DNA of 64,000 nt, from positions 248,001-312,000 of the forward strand of contig NZ_JADKNH010000005.1 in NCBI RefSeq assembly GCF_015352425.1, read 5' to 3'. Shown piece by piece: positions 52,411 to 59,904 of this stretch. Source of the DNA: Fusibacter ferrireducens (GTDB lineage: Bacteria > Bacillota > Clostridia > Peptostreptococcales > Acidaminobacteraceae). How positions within the stretch are numbered: the stretch's first letter is position 1; every line of letters starts with the position of its first letter. The notes below the pieces were generated by a model that ran no database searches, had not been told where the DNA came from, and was given only the letters and a program-made list of their open reading frames with translations. The position numbers and the translations under genes are program-made.

Positions 52411-53235
52411 ATGTCAAATAAAAACCCAAGTATTGGAAAAACAATAAAAGCAGGTAAGTACATGGTGAATTATCACGATGTGGGTGAGGGTGATGTCGTC
52501 TTTTTGATTCATGGTTCCGGCCCTGGTGTAACCGCTTATGCAAACTGGGGTAAGGTCATGCCGTTGCTCAAAGAGAATAAACGCGTTATTGCACCAGATA
52601 TGTTGGGATTTGGTTATTCAGAGAGACCGGAAGGCATCAAATATACGATGGATCTCTGGGTTCAACAAATGGTTGACTTAATGGATGCGCTCGATGTGGA
52701 TCAAGCGGACATCGTTGGCAATAGCTTTGGCGGTGCTCTGGCATTATCACTTGCCATTAAATATCCAGAGAGAGTCAGAAAAATTGTACTCATGGGTAGT
52801 ATGGGCATTGAATTTAATCTGACTTATGGCCTGGACAGAGTGTGGGGTTATGAGGCAAGCGTTGAATTTATGAGAAGTGTTTTAGACTTATTTACTTACA
52901 ATAAAGAAATGATCACAGATGAACTTGCAAAAATCCGATATGAGGCAAGTGTAGAACCTGGATTTCAAGAATCATTTTCTTCGATGTTTCCTTATCCAAG
53001 ACAAAGTTCTGTTACAATGATGGCATCAGATGAAGAAGATATTAAAAAGATCAAGGCGCCAGCACTAATCGTTCACGGTAGAGACGACTTAGTCATTCCT
53101 GTTTCTAATGCGTATAAACTCTTTGATCTACTCGAAGATTCACAACTGCATATTTTCGGGAAATGTGGGCACTGGACACAAATCGAACATACAGGTGATT
53201 TTTGTCGCTTGCTCGATGGTTTTTTAGCGGAGTGA
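52411..53235 (+). CDS. dmpD: 2-hydroxymuconic semialdehyde hydrolase (alpha/beta hydrolase)
   Basis: A 274-residue meta-cleavage-product hydrolase. The oxyanion region LIHGSGPGVTAYANW is diagnostic of the XylF/DmpD/BphD group. The catalytic triad is Ser105 (GNSFGG), Asp226 (HGRDDLVIP) and His254 (CGHWTQIEH). It hydrolyses the ring-fission product to 2-hydroxypenta-2,4-dienoate and an organic acid (formate from catechol, acetate from 3-methylcatechol). The ribosome site AAAGGAGGT is strong. No semialdehyde dehydrogenase is present, so this is the only visible branch. Confidence 0.92.
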   Translation: MSNKNPSIGKTIKAGKYMVNYHDVGEGDVVFLIHGSGPGVTAYANWGKVMPLLKENKRVIAPDMLGFGYSERPEGIKYTMDLWVQQMVDLMDALDVDQADIVGNSFGGALALSLAIKYPERVRKIVLMGSMGIEFNLTYGLDRVWGYEASVEFMRSVLDLFTYNKEMITDELAKIRYEASVEPGFQESFSSMFPYPRQSSVTMMASDEEDIKKIKAPALIVHGRDDLVIPVSNAYKLFDLLEDSQLHIFGKCGHWTQIEHTGDFCRLLDGFLAE

Positions 53236-53253
53236 TATAACAGGAGGTACATT

Positions 53254-54036
53254 ATGGGTAACAGATTATATAGCAATGCAGATCTTGCGCATATGCTGAT
53301 GGAAGCGGATCGAAACAAACGCCCTATTGAAGCTCTGACTGCTTTGCAAGAAGGCCTTACTTTAGATGATGCCTATGAGATTCAAATGATTAATGTCCAG
53401 AAAATGTTGGCGTCTGGTGAGGTCATCAGCGGCAAGAAAATTGGACTGACTTCATTGGGAATGCAAAAATTGCTGGGTGTGGATGAACCTGATTATGGTC
53501 ATTTATATGAGAGTATGAACCTAACTACCGGTAATGTACCTAAAGATTTTGTACTTCAACCCAAAGTAGAAGCTGAAATTGCATTCGTTTTAAAAGAGGA
53601 CTTAATTGGACCGAATGTGACCGTGGAAGATGTGTATAGGGCAACAGATTACATCGTTGCAGCCTTTGAAATTGTGGGCAGTCGCATTAAAAATTGGAAA
53701 ATTAAGCTGGTAGATACCATATCGGACAACGCGTCGTCAGGGTGTTATGTGCTCAGTGAAAAGAGATATAATTTAAATGATTTTGATTTAAAAACTGAAA
53801 AGATGAAATTCTATAAAAATGGCGAATTGGCGAATGAAGGCACTGGCGCAGAAGTTATGGGTGATCCGGTTTATTCGGTGGCGTGGCTTGCAAATAAAAT
53901 GTCAGAGTATGGTGTTGAACTCAAAAAAGGTGAAATCATTTTGTCAGGTGCTTTAACAGCAGCACTTACTGCAGAAGACGGTGATGAGTTCGAAGCGGTT
54001 TTCGAAAACTTTGGCAGTGTAAAAATTGCGTTCTGA
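53254..54036 (+). CDS. dmpE: 2-oxopent-4-enoate hydratase
   Basis: A 260-residue hydratase of the DmpE/MhpD/XylJ family (fumarylacetoacetase-like fold). Metal ligands are expected in the Q-P-K-V-E-A-E-I-A-F-V segment (LQPKVEAEIAFVL, residues about 101-113). Other marks are GKKIGLTSLGMQ near residue 60 and AAFEIVGSRIKNW. It adds water to 2-hydroxypenta-2,4-dienoate, giving 4-hydroxy-2-oxovalerate for the aldolase. It follows the hydrolase by 18 bases with CAGGAGGT. A decarboxylase paralogue of this fold (XylI) is not present. Confidence 0.92.
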   Translation: MGNRLYSNADLAHMLMEADRNKRPIEALTALQEGLTLDDAYEIQMINVQKMLASGEVISGKKIGLTSLGMQKLLGVDEPDYGHLYESMNLTTGNVPKDFVLQPKVEAEIAFVLKEDLIGPNVTVEDVYRATDYIVAAFEIVGSRIKNWKIKLVDTISDNASSGCYVLSEKRYNLNDFDLKTEKMKFYKNGELANEGTGAEVMGDPVYSVAWLANKMSEYGVELKKGEIILSGALTAALTAEDGDEFEAVFENFGSVKIAF

Positions 54037-54063
54037 TAAAATTTAATGTAAAAAAGCACATTG

Positions 54064-54108
54064 GAGGCTGTTGCAGATCTAAGAATCTAGATTTGCAACA
54101 GCTCTTTT
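54064..54108. terminator. Terminator shared by the catabolic operon and the end of the EFR1 gene, copy 2
   Basis: GAGGCTGTTGCAGATCTA pairs with TCTAGATTTGCAACAGCTC around AGAA-type loop, followed by TTTT. The 3' half is also the last codons (KELLQI-stop) of the minus-strand gene. It closely resembles the terminator at 43653-43702. Confidence 0.8.
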
Positions 54109-54863
54109 AATTTGACATTGGGATTGGTATACTGATAGTTTGTTTTAGGTTTCATATGTTTAAATCGAATGGCCTCTTCAGGACAATGATGCAGACAAGC
54201 AAAGCACATCTCGCAGTTGTGATTCATTTGTGGATATGTGGCAGATGTCGCAATGTTATTCACAGGACATATTTTTGAGCATAATCCACAGTTGGTACAT
54301 TTGTCTTCGCTGATTTTAAGTGCATTAAATCCAAGATAATCTGTACTATATTTTAGCATGAGCTTACTCACAAGGTGTGCCCCAAGTTTTTTGGATGGCA
54401 AATCACTTTGCTCTTGGTTTTGTAAAGCATGAATGGCTTTTTCGATTTCGTGATCTGCTTTTTCGAGCATTGGCGTCATCTTTTCTTCTGGTGTTGGGAA
54501 AATAATGCTGTTATCAGGCAGTGTAAATGACATTGTAGTTGAAACCTCTATATGACGTGATTTTAAGATGGTAACACAATTGGCAAGTGCATTACCAGCA
54601 CCGCCACCATAATTGGCAATGAGAAATACGTAGGGGTTATTTGAAAGCTCAATTTTTTCAAGAAAACGCTTTACAATTTTAGGTGCATCATAAAAATAAA
54701 CAGGGAATAAAATGCCAATATTTTGAGCATCCGTTTTTATGGGCAGTTCCAAATCTAACGAACCTATGGCGATTAACTTTGAATCTGGAAAAGAATTTGC
54801 AATTTTTTTCGCAATGTAATAAGTGTTCCCAGTGCCTGAGAAATAATAAAGTTCTGTATGCAT
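54087..54863 (-). CDS. EFR1-type flavodoxin-ferredoxin fusion protein
   Basis: A 258-residue fusion. Residues 1-150 are a flavodoxin-like domain: ELYYFSGTGNTYYIAKKIA (FMN phosphate loop SGTGNT) and FLIANYGGGAGNALAN. Residues about 185-240 hold two [4Fe-4S] motifs: CTNCGLCSKICPVNN and CEMCFACLHHCPEEAI. Such proteins are electron carriers of unknown partner in anaerobic bacteria. ATG 54863 follows AAGGAGGC; an upstream in-frame start lies within the operator palindrome. It is downstream of an ArsR-type regulator gene in the same direction, and both promoters carry the same operator core. Confidence 0.9.
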   Translation of the reverse strand: MHTELYYFSGTGNTYYIAKKIANSFPDSKLIAIGSLDLELPIKTDAQNIGILFPVYFYDAPKIVKRFLEKIELSNNPYVFLIANYGGGAGNALANCVTILKSRHIEVSTTMSFTLPDNSIIFPTPEEKMTPMLEKADHEIEKAIHALQNQEQSDLPSKKLGAHLVSKLMLKYSTDYLGFNALKISEDKCTNCGLCSKICPVNNIATSATYPQMNHNCEMCFACLHHCPEEAIRFKHMKPKTNYQYTNPNVKLKELLQI

Positions 54864-54873
54864 ATAGCCTCCT

Positions 54874-54891
54874 TGTGCATTTAAATGCACA
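54874..54891. promoter_or_regulatory. ArsR-type operator before the EFR1 gene
   Basis: TGTGCATTTAAATGCACA is a perfect 18-base palindrome. Its core TGCATTTAAATGCA matches TGCATTTACATGCA in the regulator's own promoter. Confidence 0.75.
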
Positions 54892-54894
54892 TAT

Positions 54895-54924
54895 TAATTA
54901 AAAATAAAAGCGATTATATCGCTT
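54895..54924 (-). terminator. Weak terminator after the ArsR-type gene
   Basis: On the minus strand AAGCGAT and ATCGCTT around ATA are followed by TTATTTTT. The stem is only seven pairs. Confidence 0.45.
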
Positions 54925-54970
54925 ATTAGTACAATCTTAACAGGGTAATCATAATAGTGTCATATAAAAT

Positions 54971-55378
54971 TCAATCCTTCTGGTCTTCTAAATAATCTTT
55001 ATAAGTCAGGTGATGTTCATATAAATAACTATAAGTGTCCTCACAGGTGTTTTCTAGAATCACTTTTATATCTGAAACGACGGCTTCCATCTTATAGAGA
55101 AAAGCCATCCCGTCCAATTGATAGTAATGATGCCTTGAGGCCACTGTGAGGATTAAAAGACCTTCTTCCTTCATCATTTTAAGATGCTTTGAAATCACAG
55201 AGCGATCCTGTGGAAAGTGCTCTGAAATGCTGCTGATGTCAGCAGGTCCATTTAAAGCCAGAAATTTAATAATTTCCATTCGTATATTTTCACCAAGAAT
55301 TTTGAAGATATCTTGTTGAAAAAGCATATTCATTTGTTCAGGCGTTAGCGCATTTTTTTCGCAAGTTTCTCTTTTCAT
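54971..55378 (-). CDS. ArsR-type winged-helix regulator (apparently leaderless)
   Basis: A 135-residue regulator. The winged helix is FKILGENIRMEIIKFLALNG, DISSISEHFPQDRSVISKHLKMMKEEGLL in successive segments, the ArsR pattern; the C-terminal half has a helical part with one cysteine (ENTCEDTY). No ribosome site precedes ATG 55378; instead a -10 TATAAT ends seven bases before it, so the mRNA probably begins at the start codon. The longer in-frame TTG at 55414 coincides with the -35 box and is rejected. It likely represses itself and the EFR1 gene. Confidence 0.85.
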   Translation of the reverse strand: MKRETCEKNALTPEQMNMLFQQDIFKILGENIRMEIIKFLALNGPADISSISEHFPQDRSVISKHLKMMKEEGLLILTVASRHHYYQLDGMAFLYKMEAVVSDIKVILENTCEDTYSYLYEHHLTYKDYLEDQKD

Positions 55379-55384
55379 GAATGT

Positions 55385-55414
55385 ATTATATATGCATTTA
55401 CATGCACGTGTCAA
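55385..55414 (-). promoter_or_regulatory. Consensus promoter of the ArsR-type gene
   Basis: On the minus strand TTGACA (55409-55414), 18 bases, TATAAT (55385-55390). The spacer contains the operator. Transcription should start at or next to the ATG. Confidence 0.8.
55393..55406. promoter_or_regulatory. ArsR-type operator in its own promoter
   Basis: TGCATTTACATGCA, one base from the core of the palindrome at 54874-54891, lies between -35 and -10. Confidence 0.72.
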
Positions 55415-55602
55415 GGGCTTATTTTGTTGAACAAGGTGAAATTGCTCAAACGCTCGGAATGCTGAGAGATCAAGTAAAAGAAATTAAAAGCGTAATCAAA
55501 TGTAGCATCATAGAGAAAGATTATAGCTTTATCCGTATATTAAGCAGCAGAGTCAAAGGTCACCCAAAATCAAAAAAATATTTATGTTGGATTTAAATCG
55601 TT

Positions 55603-55788
55603 TTATTTTCGATCATCAAATAAATGATCGTGATCGTGAAGCATCCAGGTTTCCCTTTCACTCTTTTTAAGTTTGCTGTTGACCATTTTTAAAAATTCAT
55701 CGGCTCGTTTTTTTTTGTCCTTTTTTTCAGCATCTTCAGTTTTAGCAATGTCAGCGGCAGGCAATTTTTTAGGATCAGATTCAGTCAT
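55603..55788 (-). CDS. Small highly charged protein of unknown function
   Basis: A 61-residue protein, about half Lys, Asp and Glu, with a KKDKKKRADEFLKMVNSKLKK-like basic middle and a His/Asp-rich end (MLHDHDHLFDD). A modest ribosome site (AAGGGAT) precedes ATG 55788. I do not recognise it. The HDHDH cluster might bind metal. It stands alone between the ArsR-type gene and a WYL regulator. Confidence 0.5.
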   Translation of the reverse strand: MTESDPKKLPAADIAKTEDAEKKDKKKRADEFLKMVNSKLKKSERETWMLHDHDHLFDDRK

Positions 55789-55922
55789 GTGATCACATCC
55801 CTTCTACTTCATGGATACCCCAAAAGACTTTTTTTAAAAGGGTATTACATGTTTATAATTTGTTATAATAAGAAGGGTGTAATAACTTGATGAGGCAGAA
55901 AGATACATGATGAGGCATAAAG

Positions 55923-56834
55923 ATGAAAGTAGAAAGACTATTAAATATACTGATGTATTTAATCAACCATGATAAAGTCTCGGCGAATGCCTTGGCGAAG
56001 CATTTTGATGTTTCCAAACGGACGATTCAAAGGGATATAGATCACTTGACACTTGCGGGTATACCCATTTACTCAGAGATCGGAAGAAGTGGTGGCTATC
56101 AATTAATGGATCATTTTAAAATGGATAAAAACTATCTGAATGCATCTGAATCAAATCTTTTATACACTTTCTTATCAGATATAGAAAGAACGACGCCAAG
56201 TGATGAAATTCAAACCACATGTAATAAACTCATGGCACTTTTTCCTCAAGAGACAGACAATGATAGGCTCATTATCCAAATGATGCCTCAGTTCATTCAA
56301 GAGAATTTTAGTGCTGTGTTCAATCAATTGACGAGAGCGAGAGATGAACACTTAAAAGTGATAGTCATTTACATAGATGCTGAGCTCAACGAAACAAAGC
56401 GCATCATTCACCCTTACAGATTAGTCTTAATGGGGAATACATGGTACGTTTATGGCTTCTGTGAATTGCGTGATGCCTTTAGACTATTTAAAATCAGTCG
56501 AATGATAAGATGTGATTGCAGTGAAAAAACGTTTACGGTGCGAGACCTGCCTGATAAATTGCCGTGGCATAATCAGATGGATTCAGACCGGAAAAGTGAA
56601 AAAATAGTGCTCGAATTAGATCGATGCTTATTGGGGCGTCTATCAGATTACTTTGACTATCATAATTGTGACGTACAGGAGGATAAGATCATTGCGACAC
56701 TGAACTTCCCCATAGACGAGTGGCTGTTGACACTTCTATGTCAGTTGATTCCCTATGTTAAAATCATAGAACCCCTTTCATTGAAAAAGAAGTTTAATGA
56801 TCGATTGCAAAAAGCAATTCAAAATAACATTTGA
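55923..56834 (+). CDS. YafY/WYL-domain transcriptional regulator
   Basis: A 303-residue regulator. The N-terminal winged helix is MKVERLLNILMYLINHDKVS, then LAKHFDVSKRTIQRDIDHLTLAGIP. The WYL domain lies at about 135-215: HPYRLVLMGNTWYVYGFCELRDAFRLFKISRM, read in segments, ending with a C-terminal WCX part. WYL proteins bind nucleotides or small ligands and often act in stress or defence regulation. The two small zinc-protein genes follow after 116 bases. Confidence 0.9.
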   Translation: MKVERLLNILMYLINHDKVSANALAKHFDVSKRTIQRDIDHLTLAGIPIYSEIGRSGGYQLMDHFKMDKNYLNASESNLLYTFLSDIERTTPSDEIQTTCNKLMALFPQETDNDRLIIQMMPQFIQENFSAVFNQLTRARDEHLKVIVIYIDAELNETKRIIHPYRLVLMGNTWYVYGFCELRDAFRLFKISRMIRCDCSEKTFTVRDLPDKLPWHNQMDSDRKSEKIVLELDRCLLGRLSDYFDYHNCDVQEDKIIATLNFPIDEWLLTLLCQLIPYVKIIEPLSLKKKFNDRLQKAIQNNI

Positions 56835-56950
56835 GCTATTTTTCGAGATCTCAAATTATAAAGAGTGACATACTGTTGTCGCCTTTTATGATTTAAAATG
56901 AGCTCAGAAGTATAGAGCAATGAATTTATTATTTTGAAAGGAGAAGAATC

Positions 56951-57199
56951 ATGAAAATATGTCAAAGCTGTGGAATGCCAATGATGAATGCAGAGGATTT
57001 TGGCAATAATAAAGACGGTTCAAAAAGTGAAACATATTGCAAGTACTGTTTTCCAAAAGGCGTCTTTAATAATCCAAATGAAACTTTTGAAGAAATGGTT
57101 GAAAGCTGTATGCCCTTTGAAGTTCAAAGAGGTGTCAGTGAAGAAGTTGCTAGAGAAAAGCTTACACAGACACTGAGTACGTTAAAAAGATGGCGTTAA
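56951..57199 (+). CDS. Small zinc-ribbon protein
   Basis: An 82-residue protein with a zinc ribbon KICQSCGMPM ... TYCKYCFPKGVF (two CxxC pairs), then a helical tail (EEVAREKLTQTLSTLKRWR). This is the putative zinc-ribbon family seen next to YafY-type regulators in Bacillota. Function unknown. The ribosome site GAAAGGAGAAG is strong. Confidence 0.85.
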   Translation: MKICQSCGMPMMNAEDFGNNKDGSKSETYCKYCFPKGVFNNPNETFEEMVESCMPFEVQRGVSEEVAREKLTQTLSTLKRWR

Positions 57200-57239
57200 G
57201 AAGTGAAGGTAAAGGTTTAATATTTTGGAGGTGAACGAT

Positions 57240-57500
57240 ATGTTTGAATCAAGATGTGGTGTGCGCTGTGATATTTGTGAGCGCAAGGCACAAGTAAACT
57301 GTAAAGGGTGCATTCAAATGTCTGCGCCATTTTGGGGTGGAAAGTGCGGTGTAAAATCGTGCTGTGAAGAAAAGGGCTATAATCATTGTGGAGAATGTGA
57401 TGGATTTCCGTGCGATATGCTCAGTCACATGGGCGTGGACCAAGGGTTTGATCCATTACCTAAGATTGAACAGTGTAAAAAATGGAAACGTGAATGTTGA
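57240..57500 (+). CDS. DUF3795-like cysteine-rich protein
   Basis: An 86-residue protein with eleven or more cysteines: ESRCGVRCDICERKAQVNCKG (first part), GKCGVKSCCEEKGYNHCGECDGFPC, and a final IEQCKKWKREC. This is the DUF3795 pattern, likely to bind zinc or a metal cluster. ATG 57240 follows TTTGGAGGTG; a TTG overlapping the ribosome site is rejected. It is 40 bases after the zinc-ribbon gene and probably in the same unit. Confidence 0.85.
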   Translation: MFESRCGVRCDICERKAQVNCKGCIQMSAPFWGGKCGVKSCCEEKGYNHCGECDGFPCDMLSHMGVDQGFDPLPKIEQCKKWKREC

Positions 57501-57530
57501 ATACCGTTTATTGAGCTTTTTTGAATAATG

Positions 57531-57570
57531 CCAGACAGTTTAGGCCAATAGGGTATCTGTCTGGTTTTTA
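57531..57570 (+). terminator. Intrinsic terminator after the DUF3795 gene
   Basis: CCAGACAG pairs with CTGTCTGG, 18-base loop, followed by TTTTTATTT. Confidence 0.85.
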
Positions 57571-57625
57571 TTTGATATAATGAAGAAAAAACAATAGGAT
57601 TAGGACATAAAATAGGAGTGGTACC

Positions 57626-58282
57626 ATGACAAAAAAGGCAAAAGAAATTAAGATTAATGCACCTCAAATACCGAATAGTCTTCAAACGGTCAGTGTAGAT
57701 GAAATTGTATTTGAATCGGAAGAACTGATTGAAGCCATCGATTGTTTTGAAGGCCAGTTAGAAAATCAAGAAAAGGAATGTGTCTACATTCGAAAATCCG
57801 TCTTTAAAGACACTTCATTCAAAGGCTCTCGTTTTCATAGGCTAGACCTTCAAGATGTGATCTTCGAGAACTGTGATTTTTCAAATGTGGATTTTACAGA
57901 TAGCATTATTCATAAAACGGTTTTTAAAGGCTGTAAGATTACAGGTGCCAATTTTAGCAATACGACATGGATGCATGTTAAATTAGAAAATTGCAATGGC
58001 AAATACGCTAATTTTAGGTTTTCGCAGATAAAAAAATCGGCATTTGAAAATACAAATCTGGATTTGTCAGATTGTCAAAATGCCGTATTTGAAGACGTTC
58101 AATTGGAAAAAACCAGTTTTAGAGAGAGTCAATGCTCAGGTGCAAAACTTGAAGGCCTTGATTTTAGAACTTGTGATATAGAAGGCCTAGGTGCTCGAAT
58201 AGAAGACTTAAAAGGGATTGTTATCACATCGATTCAAGCGGTTTCTATCGCTAGAATTTTAGGTGTGGTGATTGAAGATTAA
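57626..58282 (+). CDS. Pentapeptide-repeat protein, Qnr-like length and C-terminus
   Basis: A 218-residue protein. From about residue 50 it shows five-residue repeats with F or L in the centre (VFKDTSFKGSRFHRLDLQDV, ENCDFSNVDFTDS, GCKITGANFSNTTW), which build a square right-handed beta-helix. The length equals that of classic Qnr proteins, and the end IEDLKGIVITSIQAV ... LGVVIED is like the capping tail of Qnr and related proteins. Qnr-type proteins mimic DNA and protect gyrase; whether this one does is unknown. Confidence 0.85.
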   Translation: MTKKAKEIKINAPQIPNSLQTVSVDEIVFESEELIEAIDCFEGQLENQEKECVYIRKSVFKDTSFKGSRFHRLDLQDVIFENCDFSNVDFTDSIIHKTVFKGCKITGANFSNTTWMHVKLENCNGKYANFRFSQIKKSAFENTNLDLSDCQNAVFEDVQLEKTSFRESQCSGAKLEGLDFRTCDIEGLGARIEDLKGIVITSIQAVSIARILGVVIED

Positions 58283-58304
58283 ATAAGTTGCTGGAATAGC
58301 GGCG

Positions 58305-58892
58305 TTATTTTTTCTCGCAAAGGAAAAAGAAGAAGTCTTGATCTAAAATGGTATCCAGTCTAAAATGATTTGCTTCACATAACTGAACGAGTGTATCATC
58401 CGAAGGTATTGGGTCATGAGATATTGAATAGTTGATTTTTTGATGATGTTCTTTTAAACCCTGTCTTGTACGTGCATGGACAATGGCGAACATGCCTTCG
58501 GGTTTCAAATGGTTATAAGCATTTTTGAAAACCATCTCTAAATTTTCGAAATGTGGGATGCTGTTAAAGATAATGCAGAGATCAAAAGATTGATTTAGGT
58601 GAATGTTATCGTCAAAGTTGCCACAGAGCGTTTTTGCATCTGGAAAAACGGTCCTAAAAGCGGAGAGCATATTTTCTGAAATGTCTAAGCCAAGGTATTG
58701 AGATATGCCGCGCTCTATCATGGCATCGTATAAAACACCTGTGCCACAACCCACATCTAATACAGCATCTGTGGTGCGGACTTTTAAAAGTGTTAACGTC
58801 TGTGAAATGATTTTTCTTTTCTCATCGGTTAATTCTTTTTGCCAAGACTGATAAGTTGCATTGAAATAAGTTTTAGGATCTTTGATGGTCAT
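58305..58892 (-). CDS. Class I SAM-dependent methyltransferase
   Basis: A 195-residue methyltransferase. Motif I is VLDVGCGTGVLYDAMIERG, the acidic end of strand 2 is YLGLDISENML and motif IV is DLCIIFNSIPHF. ATG 58892 follows AAAGGAGTC; an upstream in-frame ATG precedes the ribosome site. Substrate unknown. It is convergent with the pentapeptide gene 22 bases away. Confidence 0.9.
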   Translation of the reverse strand: MTIKDPKTYFNATYQSWQKELTDEKRKIISQTLTLLKVRTTDAVLDVGCGTGVLYDAMIERGISQYLGLDISENMLSAFRTVFPDAKTLCGNFDDNIHLNQSFDLCIIFNSIPHFENLEMVFKNAYNHLKPEGMFAIVHARTRQGLKEHHQKINYSISHDPIPSDDTLVQLCEANHFRLDTILDQDFFFFLCEKK

Positions 58893-58923
58893 TTGTGACT
58901 CCTTTAGATAAAGCATAAATAGT

Positions 58924-58955
58924 TAGAGTGTCAAAAGTCAAAAGTTGAGCAACCC
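58924..58955 (+). repeat. Dispersed TGTCAAAAGTCAAAA sequence, copy
   Basis: GTGTCAAAAGTCAAAAGTTG, then AGCAACCC, matches the minus-strand reading of 3015-3050 (GTGTCAAAAGTCAAAAATTG, GACAACACCC). It lies between two minus-strand genes. Confidence 0.4.
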
Positions 58956-58972
58956 ACTGTCATAGGATGCAC

Positions 58973-59722
58973 TTATATGTGGATGAGTTCACCGTCAGCT
59001 GGGATTATAAAAGAGCCCTCGGAATGTGCGAGCAGATGCTCTTTGAGATTTCCTCTCGTGGTAAGGCAGTGATTAATGGCTTCAAGATGTGTGCAAATAA
59101 TGGTGGCTTTTGGCGCTTTAAGGCGAATCGATTGAACATCTTCTGGCGTCAAGGTGATGGGATCGCCCACCTTAAAACGTGCGCCGCCAGTGAAGGCGAG
59201 AATGATTTCAGGTTTGTATTCGTCCAGTGTTTGGGCAATTGCATCGTAGTAAATGGTATCGCCTGTGAGGTACAAAGTGGGTTGATGGGCTGTTTTTAAA
59301 ATATAACCAGAACTGGTGCCCATGAGCTTTGCGATTTCACCAGTGCCATGCTGACCGGGAACTCTTACGATTTCAACGCTACCGATCACTATAGAAGTTT
59401 CTACAGGATAGAGATTGTTGAACCCCATGTCTCTAAACTTAGAAGCATCTTGAGTTTGACAAATTAAGCCAATATCTTTTGGGAGCAAGTTCCTTGCATA
59501 GTCATCGAAGTGATCTAAATGGAGATGTGTCACCAAGCAAAAATTTGGGTATTCAATTTGATCGAGCTGAATGGGGAAGTCCACTCTTGGATTGCGATTA
59601 TCATTAGAGCTGTTTTGAATAGGTGGTTTATCTTCTTTCGGGGCCAGCATGGGATCTAGTAAAAAAGTAAAGTCGCCGTAGGTCAATAGGCTGGTGGCGT
59701 GTCTGAAATGTTTATAAATCAT
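58973..59722 (-). CDS. MBL-fold metallo-hydrolase (UlaG-like)
   Basis: A 249-residue metallo-beta-lactamase fold protein. The metal motif is VTHLHLDHFDD (His66, His68, Asp70, His71), with further ligands likely in VPGQHGTGE, LTGDTIYYD and CTHLEAINH. The start FRHATSLLTYGDFTFLLDPML is of the UlaG/RNase Z-like hydrolase group, which use Mn or Zn. Substrate unknown. The ribosome site TAGGAGGAA is strong. It is divergent from the Lrp gene. Confidence 0.9.
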   Translation of the reverse strand: MIYKHFRHATSLLTYGDFTFLLDPMLAPKEDKPPIQNSSNDNRNPRVDFPIQLDQIEYPNFCLVTHLHLDHFDDYARNLLPKDIGLICQTQDASKFRDMGFNNLYPVETSIVIGSVEIVRVPGQHGTGEIAKLMGTSSGYILKTAHQPTLYLTGDTIYYDAIAQTLDEYKPEIILAFTGGARFKVGDPITLTPEDVQSIRLKAPKATIICTHLEAINHCLTTRGNLKEHLLAHSEGSFIIPADGELIHI

Positions 59723-59904
59723 TTGATTCCTCCTAAATCGTTGTAAAAGTCTTTTGATTTGATAAAATAAGAGTATTACATAGGTTTATTTTATTGTATT
59801 ATATGATTTTCTTTTGATAAAGAGGCCTGTGAAAAAGATGTTATTTATTTGTTTTCAGAATGAAAGAATCGTTAGAGTGTCAATGATATATAAAGGATAT
59901 AAAA

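Noticed and set aside
55381-55596. 71-residue plus-strand open frame opposite the ArsR-type promoter
   Set aside because: No ribosome site, starts inside the promoter and operator of the minus-strand gene, and has no recognisable features.
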